From Candidatus Shapirobacteria bacterium (GTDB lineage: Bacteria > Patescibacteriota > Microgenomatia > UBA12405), in NCBI GenBank assembly GCA_028704635.1, contig JAQWFB010000008.1, positions 1 through 37,081 of the forward strand: a DNA stretch of 37,081 nt, written 5' to 3'. Below are positions 27,784 to 36,548 of this stretch, piece after piece. The position numbers and the translations under genes are program-made. The notes below the pieces were generated by a model. It was given only the letters and a program-made list of their open reading frames with translations. It had not been told where the DNA came from and made no database searches. Every line of letters begins with the position of its first letter. Within the stretch, counting starts at the first letter, position 1.

Positions 27784-28395
27784 ATGAAAATTATCTAAAT
27801 TAATACGAAATGGAATTTTGACAGAATTGTTTGTTTTTTTATTTGTTATTTGGTCTAATTTTTCAAAAAAAGTATCAAATTGTTCTTTATTAAAACTTAA
27901 AACAGAGAAAGAATTAATAGAACCATTTTGTGGGTGTTCAGTATTAATTACCCCTTCAATATTAAAAACGCATGACGGAAAGTGTTTCTTATTGCCCGTA
28001 ATCAATAAACTATTTTTATAACTGACCATGATTCTTGCTGCTAGAAAAAAATCAGTAAGACTGGCTCCATTTTCGTTTTGTAATTTATAAATTTTTGATA
28101 GCAAAAGAGCATTTTCTTTAATTTTTAGAAAAAATTCTGATGTGTCAGCTATTAAATTAAAGGCATTACTACTTAAAAAATTTTTTCTGGTTTGTAAAGA
28201 TTTTGGTTCATATAAATCTCGATAAAACTCAAATTCGATTAATGGATCTATTTTTAAAAAACTTTTAATTGATATTTTTAAAAATTCTTCACTAAATTGA
28301 CTATCTTTTAATAATCTACAAAGAAAATCATTATCTAAATAAATATCTTTTCCTTTTAAAATTTCAAACAAGTCATTGTTAGCAATTAAGCCCAT
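27781..28395 (-). CDS. PIN-domain (VapC-like) ribonuclease toxin
   Basis: IYLDNDFLCRLL; SLTDFFLAARI; SLLITGNKKHFPSC (PIN-like acidic positions and TGNKKHF strand). Confidence 0.72.
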   Translation of the reverse strand: MGLIANNDLFEILKGKDIYLDNDFLCRLLKDSQFSEEFLKISIKSFLKIDPLIEFEFYRDLYEPKSLQTRKNFLSSNAFNLIADTSEFFLKIKENALLLSKIYKLQNENGASLTDFFLAARIMVSYKNSLLITGNKKHFPSCVFNIEGVINTEHPQNGSINSFSVLSFNKEQFDTFFEKLDQITNKKTNNSVKIPFRINLDNFH

Positions 28396-28558
28396 TTTCT
28401 TGAGGTGATAATTCTTCTTCTACTTTTTTATTTTCTTCTATCAAAGAAAGCATTTCTTTAATTAATTGCTCTTCTTCTCTAATAGATAATTGTTTATCTT
28501 TTAACGCCATTTCTTCATCTGATAAAAAATGAGGCTTTAAAACATCGTTTAATTTCAT
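28379..28558 (-). CDS. Small putative antitoxin upstream of the PIN gene (not in ORF track)
   Basis: Hand-translated MKLNDVLKPHFLSDEEMALKDKQLSIREEEQLIKEMLSLIEENKKVEEELSPQENGLNC* (59 aa); 17-nt overlap with the toxin start. Confidence 0.65.
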   Translation of the reverse strand: MKLNDVLKPHFLSDEEMALKDKQLSIREEEQLIKEMLSLIEENKKVEEELSPQENGLNC

Positions 28559-28579
28559 ATATTAATAATACAGGAAAAA

Positions 28580-28993
28580 TTATTTTAAAGTTTTTTTCAT
28601 TTCTTTGGCTTTGATTTTTTCGCGTTTTTCGTACTTGCGCATTTTGCGGCCGACACCGATTTCAACTTTAAACCACTTCCCTTTTGTAAAAATAGAAATG
28701 GGAATCAACATATATTTTTGATTACGAAGGCTGATTAGTTTTAATATTTCTTTTTGAGATAATAATAAATTTCTTTCTTGGGTGGTGTCGATTGGTTGGC
28801 CTTGAGAATATTTATATAAAGGAATAGTTAAATTAAAAAGAATTGGTTGGCCGTTTTTAATTTCAACCTTAGAATTGGCAAATTGAGGGGTTTGAGTGCG
28901 TAACGACTTGGCATCAGAGCCAGTTAAGGCAATGCCGGCTTCAAATTTGGCGATAAATTCGTAATCTCGTGATTCTTTGTTGAAATGTTTCAT
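28580..28993 (-). CDS. smpB: SsrA-binding protein SmpB (start trimmed from ORF-track 29104)
   Basis: MKHFNKESRDYEFIAKFEAGIALTGSDAKSLR..; C-terminal basic tail GRKMRKYEKREKIKAKEMKKTLK. Confidence 0.93.
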   Translation of the reverse strand: MKHFNKESRDYEFIAKFEAGIALTGSDAKSLRTQTPQFANSKVEIKNGQPILFNLTIPLYKYSQGQPIDTTQERNLLLSQKEILKLISLRNQKYMLIPISIFTKGKWFKVEIGVGRKMRKYEKREKIKAKEMKKTLK

Positions 28994-29014
28994 GCTTGAT
29001 TGAATTATATCAAT

Positions 29015-29032
29015 ATCCCGATAAATCGGGAT
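29015..29032. repeat. Small palindrome
   Basis: ATCCCGAT-AA-ATCGGGAT. Confidence 0.85.
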
Positions 29033-29052
29033 CGTGTCTTTAGGTGGAAATG

Positions 29053-29068
29053 CTCCGATAAATCGGAG
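29053..29068. repeat. Small palindrome related to the previous one
   Basis: CTCCGAT-AA-ATCGGAG. Confidence 0.85.
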
Positions 29069-29074
29069 TTTGAT

Positions 29075-29117
29075 AAATAGGCAAAATTTGGCCCTACGGT
29101 TCAAATTTAGACCTATT
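29075..29117. repeat. Long interrupted inverted repeat
   Basis: AAATAGG-CA-AAATTTG-GCCCTACGGTT-CAAATTT-AGA-CCTATTT: two 7-bp helices. Confidence 0.8.
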
Positions 29118-29121
29118 TAAC

Positions 29122-29165
29122 AAAAAAAAAGGGGCTTTGTTGATTTTGTAATCAAAAAGCCCCAT
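29122..29165 (-). terminator. Rho-independent terminator of the 3D-domain gene
   Basis: Minus strand GGGGCTTTTTGATTACAAAATCAACAAAGCCCCTTTTTTTTT. Confidence 0.9.
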
Positions 29166-29202
29166 AGGGTTCAGCATAAATAGATTTTTTGAATATTATT
29201 TT

Positions 29203-29931
29203 TTAATATACCAAAAACATGTTCGTTGTTTCCGGTATCGGTGTTGTTTTTGAAGTGGTTAAATAATCGGCCCGATTTTGGCCTTTTATAGATCCACCAG
29301 TGTCAGCAGATATGACAAAACCAAGATCTTTGGAATAAAAAATTCTCTTTAATTGTCGAGCATTAGGATCCACTGCAATAGTGAATCCAGGGGTGGCTAG
29401 TTGACCAGAGGTAGTGATACCTAAATTATTACCACATTCTTCGGCAGATGTTGTATAGTGGCTTATTTTCCAACTACCCAAATTCTGCCATGAAATTAAG
29501 TCATCAACATCAAAAAAAACTTCTTCTTGCTTATATTGATATGATCCTTTTTTGGTAATATTTTTTAGAGTTTCTTGACGAAGGAAACGGTTAAAACCAC
29601 CACGATTAGTTAAAATAAAACGTGGGGAAATTCCGGAGTTTGCTGGTTTAATATTTCCACTCTGAGCTTGTTTTCTAATTCCTTCCAATTTTTCATTAAA
29701 AGCATTGATTAAGTCTTTGTTTTCTTTGGTAAGTTTTTTATTTTCCTCCATTAAAAGATGGTTTTCAAGAGAAAAACTTGTTATTTCATCTTGTAGGCTG
29801 TTTATTTGATTTTGTTGGTTCTTGATGGCCTTTTTTAATCCCTGATTTTCTAATTCTATGTTGACAGTAAATAATGATAAGACGAAAACAAAAATAATGG
29901 CAATTACAGTAAGTATTTTTGAATTTTTCAA
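29203..29931 (-). CDS. 3D (Asp-Asp-Asp) domain cell-wall protein with N-terminal TM and coiled coil
   Basis: TSAEECGNNLGITTSGQLATPGFTIAVDP..FVISADTGGSIKGQNRADYL. Confidence 0.88.
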   Translation of the reverse strand: MKNSKILTVIAIIFVFVLSLFTVNIELENQGLKKAIKNQQNQINSLQDEITSFSLENHLLMEENKKLTKENKDLINAFNEKLEGIRKQAQSGNIKPANSGISPRFILTNRGGFNRFLRQETLKNITKKGSYQYKQEEVFFDVDDLISWQNLGSWKISHYTTSAEECGNNLGITTSGQLATPGFTIAVDPNARQLKRIFYSKDLGFVISADTGGSIKGQNRADYLTTSKTTPIPETTNMFLVY

Positions 29932-30053
29932 AACACCACAATCCTTTCTTATTTTTTAATCTATTATGCTGTAAAAGTACGATTAAATAAATTAATCTAA
30001 CTTGGTGAAGATTTTAACATAAAATATCCTATAATGCAAATAATTGAGGCTAA

Positions 30054-31892
30054 CTAGAAACTTTGGCGGTAAATTTTTTGGTCGGTACCGAGAATATAAA
30101 GAACATTATTTTTTTCATCAAAAGCAATATCACTAACCTTTAGTTGACCAAGATTATATTTTGAAAGCAACTCCCCTGATTTTTGATAAAGATAAATAGT
30201 GTTGTCATTGTCAACAAAAGATAAAAGCTCTTTTTCTTGGGTGACATCTAAATTGTCTGTTTTGATAAATTGAGAGGTTTGGCTGGGGGTAAAATCTTCT
30301 TTGACTCCGCTTAAATAAGGAACCACTGTGCCATTTTGATGAAGAACCCAAATCTTGCCATTAATGGAAAGGGAAATGGCACCCAAATCTAATTTAGCGT
30401 CATTTTTTAACCAATTTTGGGCTTTAGAAAAACCAGAAGAATTGGGGGTAAATTTCCAAATGGTTTGATTTTCGGAATCAACAACATAGGCTGATCCGTT
30501 CCAGAATTTGAAATCAGTAGGTTTTACATCGACTAGGCTGATTTTTGAAGTGACATCGCTTTTATCAACCAGACTAATATTGTCTTGATTCATTAAATAA
30601 AGATTAGTTTTGTCTAAGGTTAGATTTATGGCCGACTTGATTTTTTCAGAAATTAAAACTGATTTGGTTGATTTTGAATCGACATCCAAGTAATCAATTC
30701 GACCATTAATTGAATCGAGAAGATAGATTTTATTGTCATTAAAAATTATTTTTTTAAATTGAGGATTACTGACAATATTGCTGGTGTCATAAAAAAAATC
30801 AGGAACATAGCTTTCAGAAGAACCTGTTTGTGAAAGAATAGTTTTTAATTGAGAATTGAAATTTTCAATTTCGTCTTGATGAATTTTTAAAGCTACCATT
30901 TTTTCGATAGTGTTTTGAGCAACGGTAGCGGCTTCGCTAGCACTGTCAAGACTTAAGTTCTTAGTTTGATTAATATTTTCAATTTGGGAAACGATTTCTG
31001 TTTTTAGTTCTTGGTATTGTTTCTCAGTTTTTTGAGTTTTATTTTTTTGAAGCCCAAAATAAATACTGCAAGAAAGGCCAATAATTAGAATTATTCCTAA
31101 TAATAGACTTATTTTTTTTCTTTTTCCGACTTCTTTAATTTCGTGATGAGAAATAAAAACTGAAGAATCTTTTTTATGATCAGTAATAATTTGAGAAATT
31201 TTTGAGAAATTAAAATTAGGTTTCTCAATATTAATAGTCGGATTAATGGTTAAATCTTGATCGTCTTGATAGTCTTCCTCGATTTCAATAAGAGCAGCAG
31301 CTAAATCTTTTTGATCTTTGAGAGAAAAAATGGCAGACAAAAAATTTTCTTCAACGTTTTCGATTTTTGGGTCGGATAAAAATAATTTTATTTTTTGCCA
31401 AGTGATTTTTTCAAAAAACGAATTGGTTAGTAAAAAAATCCTGTCTTGGTTTTCAATTTGACCAGTAAGAGTTTCTATTTGATTTCCAGAATTATTTAAT
31501 AGAAGACTGATTTGATTTTGGCGCTTTAGTATGACTTTACTGTTGCCAAAGGTAGCTAAAAAAAGTTGGTTATTTAAAATAACAGCAAGCGAAAAATCTA
31601 TTTGATAATCGGAATAAAGCGGATTTTTGACAATAGAATTAATTGATTGTTGAAGATTATTTAGAATATCTAAATTGTTTTCGGAATTAAAATAATTTTG
31701 GTTAAATTCAAAATTAATGTCATGACCAATTGAATTTAATTCTTTTTCTTCATCAGAGCTGATATTAATCAAAGCAAAAAGATGTCCTTTGGTAGATTTT
31801 AAAAATGGATCATCGGGGTCATTCTCCCAATAACGGGACCAAGAATTTGACTCGGAGTTACCGCTAAATGAACGACAAATGAAGTGCATCAA
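30054..31892 (-). CDS. PP2C-like (apparently catalytically degenerate) domain - TM - beta-propeller-like protein
   Basis: FLATFGNSKVILKRQNQISLL and DRIFLLTNSFFEKI resemble PP2C strands; TM SLLLGIILIIGLSCSIYFGL; repeated WxF/YxxD-like sheets at C-terminus. Confidence 0.55.
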   Translation of the reverse strand: MMHFICRSFSGNSESNSWSRYWENDPDDPFLKSTKGHLFALINISSDEEKELNSIGHDINFEFNQNYFNSENNLDILNNLQQSINSIVKNPLYSDYQIDFSLAVILNNQLFLATFGNSKVILKRQNQISLLLNNSGNQIETLTGQIENQDRIFLLTNSFFEKITWQKIKLFLSDPKIENVEENFLSAIFSLKDQKDLAAALIEIEEDYQDDQDLTINPTINIEKPNFNFSKISQIITDHKKDSSVFISHHEIKEVGKRKKISLLLGIILIIGLSCSIYFGLQKNKTQKTEKQYQELKTEIVSQIENINQTKNLSLDSASEAATVAQNTIEKMVALKIHQDEIENFNSQLKTILSQTGSSESYVPDFFYDTSNIVSNPQFKKIIFNDNKIYLLDSINGRIDYLDVDSKSTKSVLISEKIKSAINLTLDKTNLYLMNQDNISLVDKSDVTSKISLVDVKPTDFKFWNGSAYVVDSENQTIWKFTPNSSGFSKAQNWLKNDAKLDLGAISLSINGKIWVLHQNGTVVPYLSGVKEDFTPSQTSQFIKTDNLDVTQEKELLSFVDNDNTIYLYQKSGELLSKYNLGQLKVSDIAFDEKNNVLYILGTDQKIYRQSF

Positions 31893-31901
31893 TTAATGAT
31901 A

Positions 31902-32132
31902 CTACAATCCAAGCATTATTAGGATTAATAGAACTGAAAAGGCAAGATGGAGAAAGGAAAAAATAATAAGAATGTAATTGAATTTATCGCTAACACTTTT
32001 AGACATTGAAGTGACTTGTTTGACTACAATTATGGCAAAAACAAAATAGAGAAGAGCAAAAAGAACAAAGAAAATTTTGGTAATGCCGAACAAATAAAAT
32101 TCTAAATTATTACTAGTTAAAAAATTATTCAT
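31902..32132 (-). CDS. Small membrane protein
   Basis: Hydrophobic helices; 4-nt overlap with the upstream gene. Confidence 0.6.
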   Translation of the reverse strand: MNNFLTSNNLEFYLFGITKIFFVLFALLYFVFAIIVVKQVTSMSKSVSDKFNYILIIFSFLHLAFSVLLILIMLGL

Positions 32133-32863
32133 AATTGATCTCCTTGGTGTTCATCTAAATCCCTAAGTTCTTTTAAGAGTCGCATTATCTTTTGAGGGTT
32201 AGCAACATTGTTAAAAATTATTTGGTTTTTTTCGGAAGCGGTTTGAATTAAAACAGTGCCAAAATTGAAAAAAGTTCCTAAAATACCCTTAATAGAAAAA
32301 GAGACATCTTGGATTGCAGAAATGTCAGCCTCGGCAAAATGTTTGTTTAGAAGATTATTAAAATCAATATCAACTAATCTTTCATTGGTAACTAAAAAAA
32401 GATCAAAATACCAAGATAAAAATTTTTCAAAAGCATAAATAAAAGTTATTAAATACCAAAAAAGAACAAGGGCAAATCGATATTGAATTGGAAAGACATT
32501 GAGAAAAGTAAGATATCCGAATAATAAAGGGAAAAAAAGCATGGCAATGGAAATAAAAAACCAAGAAATATTAGTGATCCAGTGTGGACGAACGGCAAGA
32601 TAAATTATTTCATGGTCGTCTTGCTCGGTAAATTTGAGAACTTTGGGATGAACTAAAAAGGAAGAAAATGGATTTTTGGTGTGACCTAAAATGTCGTGGA
32701 TTTTTTGATTGAAATCTTCTTTGACAATAAATTCTTCTGTTTTAATTTTAGTTTTAATTATTTTCTTTTTTTTGGGAGAGTGGACAACTTCATCCACCTT
32801 CGTTGAAACTTCGGTGGACAAATCATCTGGAGCAATAGTGTCTAAATCTTTTGAACGAGTCAT
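32129..32863 (-). CDS. Bacterial PH-domain membrane protein
   Basis: Two TM helices followed by LFLVTNERLVDIDFNNLLNKHFAEADISAIQDVSFSIKGILGTFFNFGTVLIQTA. Confidence 0.82.
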   Translation of the reverse strand: MTRSKDLDTIAPDDLSTEVSTKVDEVVHSPKKKKIIKTKIKTEEFIVKEDFNQKIHDILGHTKNPFSSFLVHPKVLKFTEQDDHEIIYLAVRPHWITNISWFFISIAMLFFPLLFGYLTFLNVFPIQYRFALVLFWYLITFIYAFEKFLSWYFDLFLVTNERLVDIDFNNLLNKHFAEADISAIQDVSFSIKGILGTFFNFGTVLIQTASEKNQIIFNNVANPQKIMRLLKELRDLDEHQGDQL

Positions 32864-32885
32864 TGAGTTATTTTAACATGAAATT

Positions 32886-32965
32886 CAATCTCCCCTAGCC
32901 TATTACAAATCCTCACTCCGGATAAACCGGTATCTCCCCTTAACAAAGGGAGAAGTCTTAATTAA
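32886..32965. repeat. Palindromic mini-element copy F (composite)
   Basis: CTCCCCTAGCC..CTCCGGATAAACCGGTATCTCCCCTTAACAAAGGGAGAAGTCTTAATTAAA. Confidence 0.65.
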
Positions 32966-32966
32966 A

Positions 32967-34685
32967 TTATCTTTTTTCAACGTTGTAAAGAGGACCAACG
33001 ATGGAAATGTTGGATGGGGCACGAGAATTGAAATAACTTTTGAAAGTGGAACCATCAAAACTGACTGAACCAGCGTCGCCAGAAAGAGAAATTTGAGTAG
33101 TGCGACCACTACCTTTGTCCCAAGAAACAGAGGCTGAATTAATGGTGTTGTATGGAGTAACGCCACGACTTTGAAGTTCATTTTTAATCTGATCAATACT
33201 CCAACCACCTTGATCTGGAGGTAAAAGATTATTATTAACAGAAGAATCTTTTTGAGATAAAAGAATTGAATTAACGATGTCGGCAACTTCACTAGGTTTT
33301 AACCAGGCTGATTTATTATATTCTTTACGATAACCTTGGGCGGCATAAAAACAAGGCGAATCTTTATCATAGGCTTTATTTTGTAAATCTTCAAAAGAAT
33401 TAACATCACCGGAAGTATCGCGAGTATTTTTAGTCCAACCGGTGGATTTCCAGCCAACGTCGGCAGAGGTGTAGGTGTAACCACCAGCAGTAGAAGCAAA
33501 CCAAGCGGTGACTACTTGACCATTTTGAGTGAGAACTTCGCCTTCGGTAGTATTAACCGCCTGCTCCCAGCCACCACCTTTAGAATCTGTTTTAAATACT
33601 TGACAATGTTGATTGTTACAAATTGAATTTTGACCATTATTTGTTACAGCTAAAACATAAGACCGGGCAGCGACTACTTGAGCCTTAAGTGCTTCTGATG
33701 GCCAACTACTTGGCACTTCATAAATTCTCTTTAAATAATCTTCTAAACTACCAGTCCAAATAATTTTTCCTTTTCCTCTTGTTTCAGCACCAATTTCATT
33801 ACCATCATTTACTTTGATATTAACATTGGGTTTTTTATCAAAAGTAACATTATTAAAATAGGCATTAATAATGTCTTTATAATTTTGACCAGCTTTGGCT
33901 CGACCATAAGCACCATATTGGTTTAAACCGACATGATGAGGAATTCCGAAAGTAAAAAAGGCAAAACCAGTGCCAAATCCAGGATCAGTCTTACGATCGT
34001 CAGTACAGAGCATATTTCCCCCACTACCAACACTAGTTGGTAAGTTTAAACTGGCTAATTTTTTAGCTTCGAGATCTTTTTGTTTAGCCGATAATTCGGC
34101 TTTGTAAGTTTCGGCTTTTTTAATTTCTCCGGCTAAAAAACTAGAACGGGATTCGAGGTCTTTTTTAACTTTAGCTAATTTATTTTTTTCGACTTCGAGT
34201 TTATTTTTATTGTCAGTTAAAATGGTGATATCGGTAGTGTATTGGGTGATAGTATTTTTATCTTGAGAAATAATTGATTGATACCAGGCATATTGTTGAA
34301 AAACAGAACCATTTTTATTATCAGAAGTGGAAAATAAGATTAAAAAAGAATTATAACTTTTACTATTTTTGTAGTAACGTTTGACTCTTTCCGCTAATAA
34401 AAGTTTTTGGACTTCAAGATCTGTTTCTTTATTGACTAATTTTTGACTAAGACTGTCGACTTGATTACTTATAGATGCAATTTGGGTTTTGGCAGAGGTA
34501 AGTTTGGCTTGAAGACCAGTTGATTCTTTCTTTAAAGGAGCAATGGAATTTTCTAAATCTGTAATTTGTTTGGTAATATCGGCAATTTCTTCATCAATGG
34601 TTTTGGCAAAAACGGATTGAGTGATTAAAAAAGCCGAGAAAAAAAATAAAATAAAAATTAATAATTTTTTGGGCTTTAAATACAC
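32967..34685 (-). CDS. Secreted coiled-coil (PcsB-N-like) + SpoIID/LytB domain protein
   Basis: Signal-like N-terminus; long coiled coil; SpoIID IYEVPSSWPSEALKAQVVAARSYVLA..HCQVFK..AVNTTEGEVLTQNGQVVTAWFASTAGGYT. Confidence 0.9.
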   Translation of the reverse strand: MYLKPKKLLIFILFFFSAFLITQSVFAKTIDEEIADITKQITDLENSIAPLKKESTGLQAKLTSAKTQIASISNQVDSLSQKLVNKETDLEVQKLLLAERVKRYYKNSKSYNSFLILFSTSDNKNGSVFQQYAWYQSIISQDKNTITQYTTDITILTDNKNKLEVEKNKLAKVKKDLESRSSFLAGEIKKAETYKAELSAKQKDLEAKKLASLNLPTSVGSGGNMLCTDDRKTDPGFGTGFAFFTFGIPHHVGLNQYGAYGRAKAGQNYKDIINAYFNNVTFDKKPNVNIKVNDGNEIGAETRGKGKIIWTGSLEDYLKRIYEVPSSWPSEALKAQVVAARSYVLAVTNNGQNSICNNQHCQVFKTDSKGGGWEQAVNTTEGEVLTQNGQVVTAWFASTAGGYTYTSADVGWKSTGWTKNTRDTSGDVNSFEDLQNKAYDKDSPCFYAAQGYRKEYNKSAWLKPSEVADIVNSILLSQKDSSVNNNLLPPDQGGWSIDQIKNELQSRGVTPYNTINSASVSWDKGSGRTTQISLSGDAGSVSFDGSTFKSYFNSRAPSNISIVGPLYNVEKR

Positions 34686-34717
34686 AGTTTAATTTTAACA
34701 TTTGATATACTACAAAT

Positions 34718-35104
34718 ATGTTGAAGAGAAAGATATTATTGGTTTTAGGAATGTTGACTTTCGGTTTTGGAGGCTTTTTTAAAAAGACAGTTTTGGCTTA
34801 TGATCCTTTTGCCGGTTGTACTAGTTCTTCAATTAATACAGCATTGGGGTGTATCCCGGTGGAAATGGAAAAATTTGTGCCATGGTTATTAACTTGGTTG
34901 TTTGGAGTGGCAGGTGGAATTGCATTTTTATTGATGGCTTATGGTTTTATTTTAATTGCAACATCTGCTGGGGATGAAAAGAAGGTTCAGGGGGCAAGAG
35001 AAACAATCACTTCGGCGATAGTTGGTTTATTGGTCTGCATTTTTTCGATTTTTATTTTAAGATTAATAGCAGTTAATATTTTACAAATTCCAGGAATTAA
35101 TTAA
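34718..35104 (+). CDS. TrbC/VirB2-pilin-like small membrane protein
   Basis: Signal peptide, two TM helices, GDEKKVQGARETITSAIVG loop. Confidence 0.7.
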   Translation: MLKRKILLVLGMLTFGFGGFFKKTVLAYDPFAGCTSSSINTALGCIPVEMEKFVPWLLTWLFGVAGGIAFLLMAYGFILIATSAGDEKKVQGARETITSAIVGLLVCIFSIFILRLIAVNILQIPGIN

Positions 35105-35106
35105 AA

Positions 35107-35394
35107 ATGGCATTAATGGATTATTATAGTGGTACTGGTTTTAAATTTCAAAATGCAACTATCGGGGAAATAGTTGGAAAACTTTTGCCTTATGTTTATG
35201 TTGTAGCGGGATTAATATTACTTTTATTGTTGGTTGCTGGCGGAATTGGATTAATGACATCGGCAGGAAATCCAGACAAATCAAAGGCTGCTTATGGAAA
35301 AATAACCGGAGCATTGATTGGGTTTTTAATTATTTTTGTGTCTTATTTTATTGCTAAGATCGTGGAAGTTTTGTTGGGTGTGAGTTTTATGTAG
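35107..35394 (+). CDS. TrbC/VirB2-pilin-like small membrane protein, paralogue-like
   Basis: Two TM helices separated by GNPDKSKAAYGKITGALIG; tandem with previous gene. Confidence 0.7.
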   Translation: MALMDYYSGTGFKFQNATIGEIVGKLLPYVYVVAGLILLLLLVAGGIGLMTSAGNPDKSKAAYGKITGALIGFLIIFVSYFIAKIVEVLLGVSFM

Positions 35395-36520
35395 ATTTTT
35401 TAATCTGATTATATTCGATTAACATTTTTTCAATCATATTTTGACTAGAAGATTTGGAAACAACCTTGGTCGCCTTTTTGGCGATTTCAGTTTTGTCGTG
35501 TTTTTCAATTAATTTTACCTTGATCGAAAAATCTTTAGGATTATTTTGGGCTAGAATTCCCCCACCGGGTAGTACCCATTCTCGGGCGGCTTCGCAATCA
35601 ACGGCAACAATGGGGAGATTGAAACTTAAGGCTTCTAAAAAAATGAGGCCTTGAGTTTCAGTAATAGAACTGTAGGTAAAAATATCAGCTGTTTGATAAA
35701 AAATTCCTAATTTATGATGTTCTATTGGTCCAAAAAATTTTATCCTATTTATTACTTTTTCTTCTATGGCTATTTTTTCAAGTTGTTTTTGATATTCACC
35801 TCCACCAACAACCATCAAAAAATAATCATCATTTAATTTTTTTAAACTTTTAATTAAAAGGGGGACATTTTTTTCTTTGGCTAATCGACAAACGACTAAT
35901 AATATTTTTTTATCTTTAGGTAAATTAAGTGCATCTCTGGTTTCTTTTTTAGACAAGTTTACTTTAGGAATGACTGGTAGTCCAAAAGGAATAGTGGCAA
36001 CTTTTAATTCCGGTATTCTATGCAGTAATTCCTGTTTAATTGATTCTGAATTGGAAATGATAAGATCTACATCTTTACAGAAACCGTCAACTTTTTTCAT
36101 TACTAATTTTTTTTTGATTTGTCCAGGTAAAAACCTTAGATAATTTTGAGCATAATCATCGTATCGAGTATGATAAGTAAAAACTAATGGAATTTGGTAA
36201 TATAAAGCCAATTTTTTAGCAAAATTACCTATATAGAAAGGATCATGAACATGAATTATGTCTGGTTTTTTGTTTCCTAAAATTTTGATAATTTTTTTAA
36301 AATTAGGATAAAGAGGTAGTGGATAATCTTTTACGACCGGATTCGGCACTGATGGGTATCTGATTATTTTGTCTTTTGATTTATTTTTTTTAAAATTATT
36401 GGGGGCAATTACTATTACTTGGTGACCTTTTTTCTTTAGTTCTTCACTTATTTTTTCAACACCAATAGCTACCCCATTTATACTTGGTGGATAAGTTGAT
36501 GTTACTTGAATAATAAACAT
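35387..36520 (-). CDS. Glycosyltransferase family 4-like
   Basis: TSTYPPSINGVAIGVEKISEELKKKGHQVIVIAP; ADIFTYSSITETQGLIFLEALSFNLPIVAVD. Confidence 0.93.
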   Translation of the reverse strand: MFIIQVTSTYPPSINGVAIGVEKISEELKKKGHQVIVIAPNNFKKNKSKDKIIRYPSVPNPVVKDYPLPLYPNFKKIIKILGNKKPDIIHVHDPFYIGNFAKKLALYYQIPLVFTYHTRYDDYAQNYLRFLPGQIKKKLVMKKVDGFCKDVDLIISNSESIKQELLHRIPELKVATIPFGLPVIPKVNLSKKETRDALNLPKDKKILLVVCRLAKEKNVPLLIKSLKKLNDDYFLMVVGGGEYQKQLEKIAIEEKVINRIKFFGPIEHHKLGIFYQTADIFTYSSITETQGLIFLEALSFNLPIVAVDCEAAREWVLPGGGILAQNNPKDFSIKVKLIEKHDKTEIAKKATKVVSKSSSQNMIEKMLIEYNQIKKST

Positions 36521-36548
36521 GAGTAAATATATTGTAGCAATTTACAAT

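Noticed and set aside
28994-29104. 37-aa N-terminal extension of SmpB in the ORF track
   Set aside because: SmpB similarity starts at MKHFNKESRDYEF; the extension reads through palindromes and has no SmpB counterpart.
32903-33292. 129-aa minus ORF ending in TSPFVKGRYRF
   Set aside because: Out-of-frame overlap of the SpoIID gene 3' end and palindromic copy F; no coding support.
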